This document shows, piece after piece, positions 8,707 through 17,604 of a stretch of 64,000 bases of DNA. Position 1 is the first letter of the stretch. The number at the start of each line of letters is the position of its first letter. The DNA is taken from the NCBI RefSeq assembly GCF_014193655.1, contig NZ_JACHZQ010000004.1, positions 434,001-498,000 of the forward strand, read 5' to 3'. The notes under the pieces are model-generated. The model saw only the letters and a program-made list of their open reading frames with translations, was not told the origin of the DNA and did no database searches. Made by a program: the position numbers and the translations under genes. The stretch comes from Rhizobium sp. BK313 (GTDB taxonomy: Bacteria > Pseudomonadota > Alphaproteobacteria > Rhizobiales > Rhizobiaceae).

Positions 8707-9705
8707 ATGAAAAACCTCGACCTCAATCTTTTGATCGTTTTCGATGCGGTGATGCGGGAGCGAAATGTGCTTCGCGCCGGACAGGCGATCGGGCTCAGCC
8801 CCTCGGCAGTCAGCCACGCATTGTCGCGGCTGCGCGCCCTGTTGAACGACGAGCTTTTCATCCGTACGGCTGCGGGGATGGCGCCGACTGCGCGCGCTAC
8901 CGAAATGGCACCGCTGGTGCGGGATGCACTGGTGTCTGCCGAGCACGCCATAGGACCACCGGTCTTCGAACCTGAGACCTCTACTCGGCAATTCTGCATC
9001 GCAGCGACAGATTATATGACTGCCGTGGTGGCCCCCCATTTTCTGCGGACCCTAGAGGCACTTGCACCGCATGTTGGGGTGACGATCCTGCCTGCGACAA
9101 GGATCGACCTCACAGCTCAGATAGACGTGGGACGGGTCGACGTGGCTCTTGGGTCCTTTTCGGACATCCCGCATCGTCTTCGTGCCCAGCGGCTTTTTGA
9201 AGAGCGGGACGTGGTGATAGTCGCCCCTGACCACCCCCTTGCCGGTCGCTCCATTACTGTCGATCAGCTTTCTGCTCTTCCTCTCTTTGTGGTAGCAGCG
9301 GGCGGCATCGACGATGGGCAGATCTCCGAGCGCGGCCTGACCCGGCGTATGGAGATGTTTGATCGTGCAACGCTTTCAGCAGAGTTCGCGAAGATTGGCG
9401 CAAAGCCCAATCTGAAGGTCATCCAGCCGCACTTCCTCGCGCTTCCCACGCTGCTGGCCGGAACTTCGGCTGCGGCCCTCGCCCCTGCGAGGTTGGCAGA
9501 CGTTTTTCTCAGATCACGATCAGTGGCGGTCTCGGAGTTGCCTTGGGCGGCGCCTGCGACGCCTGTTCAGATGGTGTGGCACAATCGTCATGGTCATGAC
9601 CCAGCCCATAGGTGGCTGCGCTCAAGGCTCGAGGATGCGGCGCGACAGGCGGCTGAGTCGATCTCTGCACTCACCGACACAACGCACGTCGTCCATGAAC
9701 CCTAA
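8707..9705 (+). CDS. LysR family transcriptional regulator (PnbR-like)
   Basis: A 332-residue LysR-type regulator: winged HTH at 1-60 (MKNLDLNLLIVFDAVM, LSPSAVSHALSRLR) and a periplasmic-binding-type effector domain after about 95. The NodD/LeuO-like N-terminus is usual for regulators of aromatic catabolism. It is divergent from the pnb operon, which fits control by a nitroaromatic effector as with PnbR. I start it at MKNLDLN; an ATG 54 bases upstream is in frame but adds a Cys-rich stretch foreign to the family. Its end overlaps the convergent binding-protein gene by four bases. Confidence 0.88.
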   Translation: MKNLDLNLLIVFDAVMRERNVLRAGQAIGLSPSAVSHALSRLRALLNDELFIRTAAGMAPTARATEMAPLVRDALVSAEHAIGPPVFEPETSTRQFCIAATDYMTAVVAPHFLRTLEALAPHVGVTILPATRIDLTAQIDVGRVDVALGSFSDIPHRLRAQRLFEERDVVIVAPDHPLAGRSITVDQLSALPLFVVAAGGIDDGQISERGLTRRMEMFDRATLSAEFAKIGAKPNLKVIQPHFLALPTLLAGTSAAALAPARLADVFLRSRSVAVSELPWAAPATPVQMVWHNRHGHDPAHRWLRSRLEDAARQAAESISALTDTTHVVHEP

Positions 9706-10571
9706 GGCACATGCTCCATCATGATTTGCGTGTGCAGCATCGGCGCCTCGCTTCCGAAATAGGTCTCGAGTAGCGGCAGAAAATCGTCCGACAGGTAGAA
9801 ATCCGTCAGCGCGCGGTCAACCAGTAAGCGGAAGTCGGCGTCGTCGCGCCTCAGGGCGATTGCATAGGGTTCATGCGTGAACAGGCGATCGCCGACCTCG
9901 AGCGAGGACGGATCGCGCGCTCGCTTGGCCAGGTTCATGAGCAGCACACGATCGCCGAAATAGGCGTCGATCTTGTGTTCCTCCAGCGCCTTGAGACCGT
10001 CCTCGTGCGTATCGAAATCAGCAATTCGGGTGTTAGAGGCCTCAATGCTGCGCGCCTCTCGCAATATTGCGTCCGTCGTGGTGTTTGCACGCACGCCGAT
10101 GATGCTGGTGGATGCAGTACGCTGGCTAACGGAACGAACAGCAGGCTCATCGAGAAAAAGGGTTTGCAGGTAGTCGGGCGAGTCCCTGCGCAGCAGCGCG
10201 CTCGCTCCGGTCAGGAAGATTGGCTGTGAGAAGTCGACAAGCTTCCGCCTCTCTAGATTGACGGTAATCGCACCGCAAAGCAGGTCGACCTGACCGTCCT
10301 TGATTGCGTCGAAGCCATTGGCCAGCGTCATTTCTACATATTCGCGCTTCAACTGCGGAATCGCGTGCTCGACTTCTTCGGCGACCTTGCCGCAGAGGTC
10401 GATGGCATATCCCGTCGGTTTTGCGTCAGGCTTGATGGAGGAGAACGGCGCCTCGTCGACGACGTAGCCGATGCGCAGGGTTCCGTGCTGGGAAAGCGTG
10501 TCGAGCGTCCCGGCGTTCGCTCCGAAGGCCGAAAGGAAAACAGCAATGCCCGCCAGCAGAAACCGTCTCAT
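9702..10571 (-). CDS. Amino-acid-type ABC transporter solute-binding protein
   Basis: A 289-residue periplasmic family 3 binding protein. A Sec signal (MRRFLLAGIAVFLSAFGANA) precedes the mature GTLRIGYVVDEAPFSS; PTGYAIDLCGKVAEEVE and DLLCGAITVNLERRK are the family's ligand-pocket signatures (the Arg in the latter binds carboxylates). No permease or ATPase adjoins it, so it is an orphan that may feed a transporter elsewhere or a sensor. Given the adjacent nitrobenzoate genes it might bind an aromatic or amino acid, but nothing in the sequence decides this. Confidence 0.85.
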   Translation of the reverse strand: MRRFLLAGIAVFLSAFGANAGTLDTLSQHGTLRIGYVVDEAPFSSIKPDAKPTGYAIDLCGKVAEEVEHAIPQLKREYVEMTLANGFDAIKDGQVDLLCGAITVNLERRKLVDFSQPIFLTGASALLRRDSPDYLQTLFLDEPAVRSVSQRTASTSIIGVRANTTTDAILREARSIEASNTRIADFDTHEDGLKALEEHKIDAYFGDRVLLMNLAKRARDPSSLEVGDRLFTHEPYAIALRRDDADFRLLVDRALTDFYLSDDFLPLLETYFGSEAPMLHTQIMMEHVP

Positions 10572-10892
10572 GTGCTTGGCCTGACCTGTTTGCGGGGCGA
10601 CGGCACTAGCATCCTCCTCGTCTCCGAAAAGCGGATGATCACAAGGGCTGAAAGCAGATTATGGCTTCGCGGCCATTTGTCAATCGCGGACACCTCGGCG
10701 ACGCTGAACGGCAAACCACGTCTTTTCCCGAGATTCAGCATTTGGACTATGCCACTCCTGGTGTAAAAGGCAAACACGTCAGCGGGCGGCCGATTCAAAC
10801 AGGCTGGCACCTAGACGTGAGAAAGGCTCACTGCTGCACGCCGTGGCCGACGGCTTCTTGGTCTTGTTCTGCCGGTGGCCCGTGCCCTCAGC
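10572..10892. other. Intergenic stretch
   Basis: About 320 bases between two minus-strand genes. No frame has family features. It presumably holds the promoter of the binding-protein gene, but no clear elements were seen. Confidence 0.35.
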
Positions 10893-11444
10893 TTAACCCA
10901 CGGAACGAATGTCTCGCGCGACGTCGCTCATATCGTTGTTGAGCTGGTGATCCCTGCGTTCGAACGTGCGGACCACGGCGTGCGGAATGGCTTTCGCATA
11001 GAGATGAACATGAGCAATGGGCACCACTGCGTCGTCGGCGCCATGATAGAGATAGACCGGAACGTCGGGCGGAAGGCGGCCTGAGAAGTCCTTGCAATCG
11101 CCGATGTCATCGCTCGGCCATCCGCCTTCGCCGATGAAGGGCGCAGCGATGACGAATAGCCCGCCCAACCTTGTTTTCGGCGGGTGCCCGGCAAGCACAT
11201 GCATCAAAATGGTGCCGCCGACCGAGTGGCCCACAAGAACTGCCCCCTCCTCCAGTGAGTCGAATGCTCTCACTAGAGCGGCCTTCCAGGCTGTGAAGCT
11301 GGGATCATCCTCTCTGGGCATTCGGGGATAGCCGACAGCGTAGTTTTCGCCGAGTTCGCGCTCGAGGCTCGCCACGAGCTTGCTGTCCCAGCGATCGTGG
11401 GCGTCTTCGCCGGCTCCTTGAACGAAGAGGATCTGCTTGGCCAT
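10893..11444 (-). CDS. Small alpha/beta hydrolase (RBBP9/YdeN-like)
   Basis: A 183-residue serine hydrolase with the compact fold of the RBBP9/YdeN group. The first strand runs AKQILFVQGAGEDAH, the nucleophile elbow is VGHSVGG (Ser about 94), the acid lies in YHGADDAVVP and the His near FERRDHQL. The 183-residue length fits that group, which has no lid domain. No partner gene is adjacent. Substrate unknown. Confidence 0.8.
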   Translation of the reverse strand: MAKQILFVQGAGEDAHDRWDSKLVASLERELGENYAVGYPRMPREDDPSFTAWKAALVRAFDSLEEGAVLVGHSVGGTILMHVLAGHPPKTRLGGLFVIAAPFIGEGGWPSDDIGDCKDFSGRLPPDVPVYLYHGADDAVVPIAHVHLYAKAIPHAVVRTFERRDHQLNNDMSDVARDIRSVG

Positions 11445-11710
11445 GCCACCATTTTATTCGACGGACACAGATCGAGGCAAGACTGGGCTACGCATCATAG
11501 CCGAGATATGGCGGGACACACGCTCGGTCATCCCGTGCCATCTCGAAGAATGGGGTCTGGTGGCGCAAGCGCCAAGTTGCCGCGCCGAAATCTTGTCAGT
11601 CTGATATGGCGGCCCTGCCCTTGATCGCCTGACGGCAAGCGGAGCCGATTTCATCTTGAGCTGCATTGTTCTAAGCTGTTGGCTGAACACTAGCGTGTTG
11701 TCGGTGTATC

Positions 11711-13297
11711 ATGGTCGGCCAGCTAACCATTGAGGTATTGGGCGAACTCAACGTCAGGCAGCAGGGACAGCTTCTGCCTCTGCCGCAGTCGAAGAAGACC
11801 CGCGCCCTTCTCGCCTATTTGGCCGTTATCGGAAAGCCGCAGCGCCGCGAGCATCTTTGTAAGATGTTCTGGGAAGTTCCAGACGACCCTCGGGCTTCCT
11901 TAAGGTGGAGCCTCCACAAACTCAGGCCAATCGTGAATATTGAAGGTGATGAGCGTCTGCATGCGGACCACAATTCCGTTCTCCTCAGCCCTCAGACAAT
12001 CGACGTGGACTTCAACGGCATCGCCTCCCTCCGCCCCGCTGACCTCGACGTCTTGGATACGGATGCGTTAGAGTCGCTTGCCGCGACATTTCGCGGTGAA
12101 TTTCTCGAGGGCCTCTACCTGCCGCACTGCCCGAACTTTGAAGCCTGGCGGCTATACCACCGAGACATAGCGCTGCGGGTTCACACAGCAATTCTGCGCG
12201 CCCTCCTCCGACGCCTTCGAGATTGTCCCGACCGAGTGCACGCTCATTCTATGGTTCTCAACAGACTTACCGAAGAGACTGCCGGCGTCGATCTCCCCGA
12301 GCAGCGGTTGGAGCCTTCAATCTTCCGCAGCGAGTTGGCCGAGAGTTGTGGCTATGCCCCAGACCAGTCACTTCGACTTCCACGGCCAGGATCAGGTCTC
12401 ATGTCCCGGACATTCGAAACGGATGTCCCATTGCCATCTGTGACGCCCAGCAACAGATCGCAGGAAATTCGCTTCTGCAAGACGGCCGACCGGGTAACGA
12501 TTGCTTACGCGGTGTGTGGGCACGGACTACCGATCGTGCGAGCCGCACATTGGATGTCGCATCTCCAGTACGATTGGGAAAGCCCGGTGTGGAGGCATTG
12601 GATCGACGCCCTTTCGGAAAAAGCGATGCTCATTCGCTATGACGAACGTGGCACCGGTCTTTCGGACTGGGTTGCCGAGGATATCTCGTTTACGGCAATG
12701 ATTGCTGACCTGGAGAGCGTGGTCGATGCGGCAGGCCTCGACCGATTCACGCTTCTGGGAGTATCGCAAAGCTGCGCCGTCTCTGTTGCCTATGCCGTCC
12801 GACATCCTGAGCGGGTTTCAGGGCTCATCCTGTATGGAGGATTTGTAAAAGGCTGGCGCAAGCGAAGCGACAGTCATGAGGTAGCAACGCATGAGGCAAT
12901 GACCGCATTGATCCGCGAAGGATGGGGCCAGAACAATCCGGTTTTTCGGCATCTGTTCACTGCAATGTTCATTCCAGGGGCGGACCAGGTGCAGATGGAT
13001 TGGTTTGACGAACTGCAGCGCATTTCCGTGTCGCCCAGCAACGCGGGTCGCTTGCACGAGGCATTCGGGGACATCGACGTTTCAGACGTCCTGTCGCAGG
13101 TGACGGTTCCGACGCTGGTCTTGCACGCAAGAAAAGACGCTGTCGTTCCCTTTCAGTGCGGAAGGGAGTTTGCAACCGGCATCCCTGGGGCTCGATTTGT
13201 CGATCTCGATAGCGCGAACCACATTCTCCTCGCCAACGAGCCCGCCTTTGAGCAATTTGTTCGTGAAGCAAGGCGGTTCGTCGCAGAAACAGCGTAG
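11711..13297 (+). CDS. Fusion of winged-helix regulator (SARP/AfsR-like) and alpha/beta hydrolase
   Basis: A 528-residue protein joining two modules. Residues 1-100 read as the OmpR/SARP-type winged helix found at the start of AfsR-like proteins (LTIEVLGELNVRQQG, KTRALLAYLAVIGKPQRREHL, DDPRASLRWSLHKLR). Residues 100-190 resemble a shortened BTAD helical segment. Residues 250-528 form an alpha/beta hydrolase with RYDERGTGLSD, a nucleophile elbow GVSQS (Ser352), Asp in HARKDAVVP and His in SANHILL. The hydrolase part resembles those fused to cyclases or LuxR domains. It could sense a ligand through the hydrolase fold, or couple catalysis to DNA binding. Another hydrolase gene follows at 13518, a likely target or partner. 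The elbow has Ser where most have a second Gly. Confidence 0.8.
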   Translation: MVGQLTIEVLGELNVRQQGQLLPLPQSKKTRALLAYLAVIGKPQRREHLCKMFWEVPDDPRASLRWSLHKLRPIVNIEGDERLHADHNSVLLSPQTIDVDFNGIASLRPADLDVLDTDALESLAATFRGEFLEGLYLPHCPNFEAWRLYHRDIALRVHTAILRALLRRLRDCPDRVHAHSMVLNRLTEETAGVDLPEQRLEPSIFRSELAESCGYAPDQSLRLPRPGSGLMSRTFETDVPLPSVTPSNRSQEIRFCKTADRVTIAYAVCGHGLPIVRAAHWMSHLQYDWESPVWRHWIDALSEKAMLIRYDERGTGLSDWVAEDISFTAMIADLESVVDAAGLDRFTLLGVSQSCAVSVAYAVRHPERVSGLILYGGFVKGWRKRSDSHEVATHEAMTALIREGWGQNNPVFRHLFTAMFIPGADQVQMDWFDELQRISVSPSNAGRLHEAFGDIDVSDVLSQVTVPTLVLHARKDAVVPFQCGREFATGIPGARFVDLDSANHILLANEPAFEQFVREARRFVAETA

Positions 13298-13517
13298 CGG
13301 CTGGTTATAGCGCTTTGACCTGCACCCCGACTGCCTTGGAGACGTTGCCTACTGAGCAAGGTGCCCTCGCCTCTCGCTGACGCGCTATAGCAACCTCGGC
13401 TGCGGCGCTCTTTCAACGATTGGCCCGGCATTTTCGACGGTTCTTCCCACACTCTTTCTTACGCGCGCAGAATACCATGCTTCTTACTGTATTCGACGCT
13501 GACAAGGAGACGCGACG

Positions 13518-14390
13518 ATGAAGGTTCACAATGTAACTGGCGGTGCAGGATTGCGACTGCATGTTCGCGAGTGGGGAAAAGAAGATGCGCCGTCGATCCT
13601 CTTCATCCACGGGTGGTCGCAGAACCATCTCTGCTGGAAAAACCAGTACGAAAGCACGCTTGCCGAGGATTTTCGCCTCGTAGCCCTGGACCTGCGCGGT
13701 CACGGCATGTCGGAGGCGCCCCTTGAAGCGGAGCATTATACTAAACCGCAGCTCTGGGCAGATGATATCGCCGCCGTCATAGATCAGCTCAACCTTGGCA
13801 GTCCTGTTCTTGTGGGCTGGTCCTACGCCGGCTTCATCATCGGTGACTATCTCCGCGCCCATGGAACCGCCCATGTTGCGGGCATCAACTTCGTGGGCGG
13901 GGCAACTACGCTTAATAAGGCGGCGTTCGGCACCCTGATTGGCCCCGGCTTCCTCGATCATGTCATTGGTGCCACGAGCGACGACCTTCCCGGCAACATC
14001 GAAGCAATCCGCAATTTCGTGCGCGGGTGCACTTATTCGCAACTACCTTCCGAAGTATTCGAGACAGCAATTTGCTGGAACATGGCCGTGCCTGCGAAGA
14101 TCCGGGCTGCCCTGCTGGCCCGCGAGATCGATTCCGACGACATATTGACCGCACTTGCGGCGCCTATCCTTGTAACCCACGGCCAAGAGGACACGGTGAT
14201 CCTGCCGGCGATGGGGCGGCACCTTCTGGCATTGTGCCCTGGAGCCAAGGCATCGTGGTATGCCGCGACGGGACACGCACCTTTTCTGGAGAATCCTACT
14301 AGGTTCAACGGTGAGCTATACCATTTTGCGCGTGACGCCCATTCCGGTACTGCACCCGCAAGGGCACACTCGAGCCGACCCGGGAAATAG
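13518..14390 (+). CDS. Alpha/beta hydrolase
   Basis: A 290-residue alpha/beta-fold hydrolase, cytoplasmic. It shows the oxyanion motif FIHGWSQN, the strand LVALDLRGHGMSEAP, the nucleophile elbow GWSYAG (Ser about 100), an acid in THGQEDTVI and the catalytic His in ATGHAPFLENP. The profile fits non-heme haloperoxidase/esterase-like members. AAGGAG precedes the ATG. It lies 220 bases after the winged-helix-hydrolase fusion on the same strand and may be under its control; this is inferred from adjacency. The last 20 residues are Ala/Ser/Arg-rich and beyond the usual fold end. Confidence 0.85.
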   Translation: MKVHNVTGGAGLRLHVREWGKEDAPSILFIHGWSQNHLCWKNQYESTLAEDFRLVALDLRGHGMSEAPLEAEHYTKPQLWADDIAAVIDQLNLGSPVLVGWSYAGFIIGDYLRAHGTAHVAGINFVGGATTLNKAAFGTLIGPGFLDHVIGATSDDLPGNIEAIRNFVRGCTYSQLPSEVFETAICWNMAVPAKIRAALLAREIDSDDILTALAAPILVTHGQEDTVILPAMGRHLLALCPGAKASWYAATGHAPFLENPTRFNGELYHFARDAHSGTAPARAHSSRPGK

Positions 14391-14546
14391 GCAGCAAGGT
14401 CCGCTGTTCAGCAGCGAAATCGGCCCCAGGTCTATCGCCGGACGGCAGCGTCCTTTACGTCGCTGAAACAGAGACGGCTTGTCTGCGGGCATTCCAGATC
14501 AGAAGCCCGGTGGTCGTTGAAAAAGCGCCCTTCCCTTCACTGGTGC

Positions 14547-15020
14547 TCAGCCACGCCTAGCGGCTTCGATCACCCCAACATCGATCTTCCTCATTGTCAT
14601 CATTGCATCAAAAGCTCGCTTTGCTTGATCACCGCCTGCCGCGAGCGCTTCGGTCAGTACGCGCGGCGTGATCTGCCAGGACACACCCCATTTGTCTTTG
14701 CACCAGCCACAGTCACTTTCCTGACCGCCGTTGCCGACAATGGCGTTCCAGTAGCGGTCGGTTTCTTCCTGGCCGTCAGTTGCGATCTGAAATGAAAACG
14801 CTTCGTTGTGTTTGAACGCGGGACCGCCGTTCAATCCGATACAAGGAATGCCTGCGACAGTGAATTCAACTACCAACACGTCTCCCTGCTTCCCATCTGG
14901 ATAGTTTCCAGGTGCGCGAATGAGGGCACCGACTGCGCTGTCGGGAAAGGTCTCGGCGTAGAAACGGGCGGCAGTCTCGGCGTCTTTGTCGTACCATAGG
15001 CAGATCGTGCTCTTTGCCAT
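14547..15020 (-). CDS. VOC family protein (PhnB/3-demethylubiquinone methyltransferase-like fold)
   Basis: A 157-residue protein with the PhnB-like vicinal oxygen chelate fold: LWYDKDAETAARFYAETFPDS at the start, then GIPCIGLNGGPAF, and CGWCKDKWGVSWQITP near the end. The family includes members annotated as 3-demethylubiquinone-9 methyltransferase, a name generally thought wrong for this fold. Single-gene unit on the minus strand; function unknown. Confidence 0.85.
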   Translation of the reverse strand: MAKSTICLWYDKDAETAARFYAETFPDSAVGALIRAPGNYPDGKQGDVLVVEFTVAGIPCIGLNGGPAFKHNEAFSFQIATDGQEETDRYWNAIVGNGGQESDCGWCKDKWGVSWQITPRVLTEALAAGGDQAKRAFDAMMTMRKIDVGVIEAARRG

Positions 15021-15340
15021 TGCGTGGTCCTCTCGCTCTTCGTTTCCGATCTCCTCCCTGAAATAAGAGGCAAACAGTCTTTCTCCAGCCCATTTAGTTT
15101 ATTTCACGAGCCCTGCCCCACAAGACTAACTCTGTTATCCGATGCATTAGACCTTCGGACTTGCACGGCCCGTGAAGCCGGAGTTCCAAAGTCGGGCGGC
15201 GGCTCGCTGGGGCCCTTCTAAACGGTAGGCGCCCGAACAAGCGGTGTCGGGACGGCGGAATATTTTGCTCGCCGGATTGCGCTACGAGATCTGCGCCTCA
15301 TGGCTGAGGAGTGGCACTTTTGGCGGGCTGCTTTTCCTGA
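15021..15340. other. Intergenic stretch leading into a gene remnant
   Basis: About 320 bases between the VOC gene and the truncated ABC ATPase. The ATPase frame is closed by a TGA at 15338-15340. I see no clear N-terminal ATPase sequence in other frames, so the missing 5' part seems deleted rather than just frameshifted. Confidence 0.4.
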
Positions 15341-15700
15341 GAAACGCGGCTTCCTGCATCGGTACGATCGATGTCCGGTGGCCAGCGTCAAACCGTTGCG
15401 ATCGCCAGAGCGTTGCATTTCAATGCTCGGATCCTGATAATGGACGAGCCGACAGCCGCTCTCGGACCTGAAGAGACGAAAAATGTCGGCTTGCTGATCA
15501 AGGAAGTGAAGCGCCAGGGATTGGGCATTTTTCTGATCAGCCACGACATGTACGATGTTTTCGAACTATCGGACCGGATTACAGTTATGAAGTCCGGTGG
15601 TGTGGTTGGGTCATATCCGACGCGGGATTTGACCCAAGACGCTCTCGGAATGATCATCCTCGGCCGAAAGCCGGCGCGGTTTGCGGCCGCTACGGCATAA
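15341..15700 (+). pseudogene. 5'-truncated sugar ABC transporter ATPase
   Basis: The remaining frame encodes only the C-terminal half of a ribose/xylose-type ATPase: signature LSGGQ-equivalent MSGGQRQTVAIARAL, Walker B ILIMDEPTAAL, switch His in FLISHDMYDVFELSD and the end ILGRKPA. Walker A and the whole first part of the nucleotide-binding domain are absent, so it cannot be an active ATPase. In-frame residues before the ATG at 15371 (TRLPASVRS) still look like family sequence back to a stop at 15338. It precedes an SDR gene by 30 bases, as in a sugar operon that lost its transporter. Confidence 0.8.
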
Positions 15701-15730
15701 GGCCAAAACCAAAGTCGAACGGAAAAGAAA

Positions 15731-16501
15731 ATGACAGTCAAAGCACCGAATTTCAGTCTCGCAGGCAAGGTCGCGCTCGTCACCGGAGCCGCGCGGGGCA
15801 TTGGCCGAGCATGTGCACTTGCGTGCGCGGCCGCGGGCGCAGACGTCGTGATCGGCGTCCGCAATGTCGAGGCGGTCGCCGATCTCGTTGCCGAGTTGGA
15901 GTCGACAGGCCGGCGTATTCTCGCAGTCACCATGGACATTTCAGACAGCCGGCAGATCACAGAAGCTGTGGCCAAGGCGCTTGACGTCTTCGGAAAGATC
16001 GACGTGCTTGTCAACAATGTCGGCGTTGCTCCAGGCGATCTTGCGGAGCTCGTCACAGAAAAGGACCTCGATCAGATCCTCGATGTCAACATCAAGGGCA
16101 CGTTCCTCGTCACGCAGGCGGTCGCCCGCCACATGATCGAGAGAAAGAGCGGTCGTATTATCAATATCAGTTCGCAGGCCGGGACAGTCACCCTGCGCGG
16201 CGAAGCGATCTATTGCATGAGCAAGGCCGCGATAAACCATTTGAGCCGCTGCCTGGCGGCCGAATGGGCGCAATACGGCATCACGGTCAACACGGTTGCT
16301 CCGACGTTCATTTGGACGGATGGAACCCGGCCCGCGCTGGCAGATCCGGAGTTCTACAATCGCACTGTCGGTCACATTCCCCTCGGCCGGATCGGCGACA
16401 CGGACGATGTCGTTGGCGCGGTGGTTTATCTCGCCTCGCCGGCTGCCGCGCTTGTCACCGGTGCCAACCTTCTGGTCGACGGTGGATGGTCGGTCGCTTG
16501 A
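15731..16501 (+). CDS. Short-chain dehydrogenase/reductase
   Basis: A 256-residue classical SDR. NAD(P) motif VTGAARGIG at 18-25, NNVG at 95-98, Ser147/148 in NISSQAG, and Tyr161-x3-Lys165 in YCMSK give a full catalytic set. The acidic residue after strand 2 is not obvious (VIGVRNVE), leaning towards NADP or mixed use. The C-terminus LVDGGWSVA is standard. It sits between a broken sugar ATPase and a ROK kinase fragment, so a polyol or sugar substrate is likely, but its pathway may be gone. Confidence 0.88.
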   Translation: MTVKAPNFSLAGKVALVTGAARGIGRACALACAAAGADVVIGVRNVEAVADLVAELESTGRRILAVTMDISDSRQITEAVAKALDVFGKIDVLVNNVGVAPGDLAELVTEKDLDQILDVNIKGTFLVTQAVARHMIERKSGRIINISSQAGTVTLRGEAIYCMSKAAINHLSRCLAAEWAQYGITVNTVAPTFIWTDGTRPALADPEFYNRTVGHIPLGRIGDTDDVVGAVVYLASPAAALVTGANLLVDGGWSVA

Positions 16502-16522
16502 GATTGCTTTTGATCCTAAGCT

Positions 16523-16705
16523 TTGCTTGCGATCGGGCATTTGATGCCGAACGGTGAACTTTGCCCCTGTGGAAACAAGGGCTGCTTCGAGACCTATGGT
16601 TCGGGAACCGCGTTCATACGACGTGCTCGCGCGTTCCCGCTTCATCAAAATCTATCGCGCGGAGCGATCGAGGCAGCGTCCTCGACCTTGCTCCTAGAGC
16701 GCTAG
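16523..16705 (+). pseudogene. ROK family (sugar kinase/repressor) fragment
   Basis: A 60-codon stretch carries the ROK zinc signature: AIGHLMPNGELCPCGNKGC, then FETYGSGTAF. The Gly-His and three Cys match the CXCGXXGCXE motif of ROK kinases and repressors. Nothing of the ATP-binding N-terminus precedes it (a TAA closes the frame at 16517) and the C-terminal end is scrambled. It is a remnant that fits the sugar ABC and SDR context. Confidence 0.75.
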
Positions 16706-17456
16706 GGCATGAACGCCCCACCGTTCAGATGAATGGTCTGTCCCGTTATGTAACGTGCCTTGGGGCCGGCAAGATATCCGACCAGTGCGGCCACCTCGTC
16801 CGGCTGACCTCGACGGCCAACGAGGGGCGCACCCGTCGCATGATGGCTGGGGGTACCGCCGGCCGACCTACCCCGCACGGTGTCGATCATGCCGGGCACG
16901 ACGCAATTGACGGTGGTGCCCTGGCCCGCAAGATCATGCGCGAGGCCACGTGTCAGCCCAATCAAACCCGCCTTGGCGGTCACCACGTGAACGCGATGGG
17001 CCGCACCCGTGTGCGCCGACAGGCCGCCGATATTGATGATTGTCCCACCGTCTGAGCGGGCCAGAACCGGTTGAGCGGCCTTGGCCATCAGGAAGGCTCC
17101 GTCGAGAATGATGCCGATCACCTGACGCCATTCGGTATAATCGAGATCGGCGAACGGTGTCTCGCGCCGGATCGCGGCGTTGTTGACAAGGCAATCCAGC
17201 CGACCGAAGGTTTCCACGGCGCGAGCGACGAGCCGATCGGCCCCTTCCCGGGTCGCCACGTCCGCCAGCACTGCAATGGCCTGTCCGCCCGCCGAGCCGA
17301 TATCGGAGACGACGGCTTCAGCTTCCTCTAGCGAACTCAGGGCGTTCACCACGACTGCCGCGCCTGACGAGGCAATGTCAGTGCAATCTCGCGGCCGATA
17401 TTGCGGGCAGCGCCCGTTACGATCGCGACCCGGCCTTTGAGGCTTTGGTCAATCAC
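16702..17456 (-). pseudogene. Short-chain dehydrogenase/reductase gene with a frameshift
   Basis: The GTG at 17456 follows AAGGAG and begins VIDQSLKGRVAIVTGAARNI with a good nucleotide-binding motif, but that frame hits a stop about 100 bases later. The rest of the SDR continues in another frame (ASSGAAVVVNALSS, then NNAAIRRETPF and a normal C-terminus). Adding one base near 17371-17376 restores a continuous protein (TL-ASSGAA). The catalytic Tyr of YxxxK appears to be Val (HVVTAKAG), as in an atypical SDR subgroup. So it is a single-base frameshift (or a sequencing error) in an unusual SDR. Confidence 0.8.
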
Positions 17457-17604
17457 AGCGAAAACTCCTTATTCATGAGGCCGGATCATGCGGACGGGGC
17501 TCGATCGAACAACCAGCCACGTACCATTTCCGGTGTGCTTCGGCTCGGACGCGATATCCTCGCCATGTTGCTGGCACCGCAGGGCGGTGCCAGCCAGATC
17601 CAGC

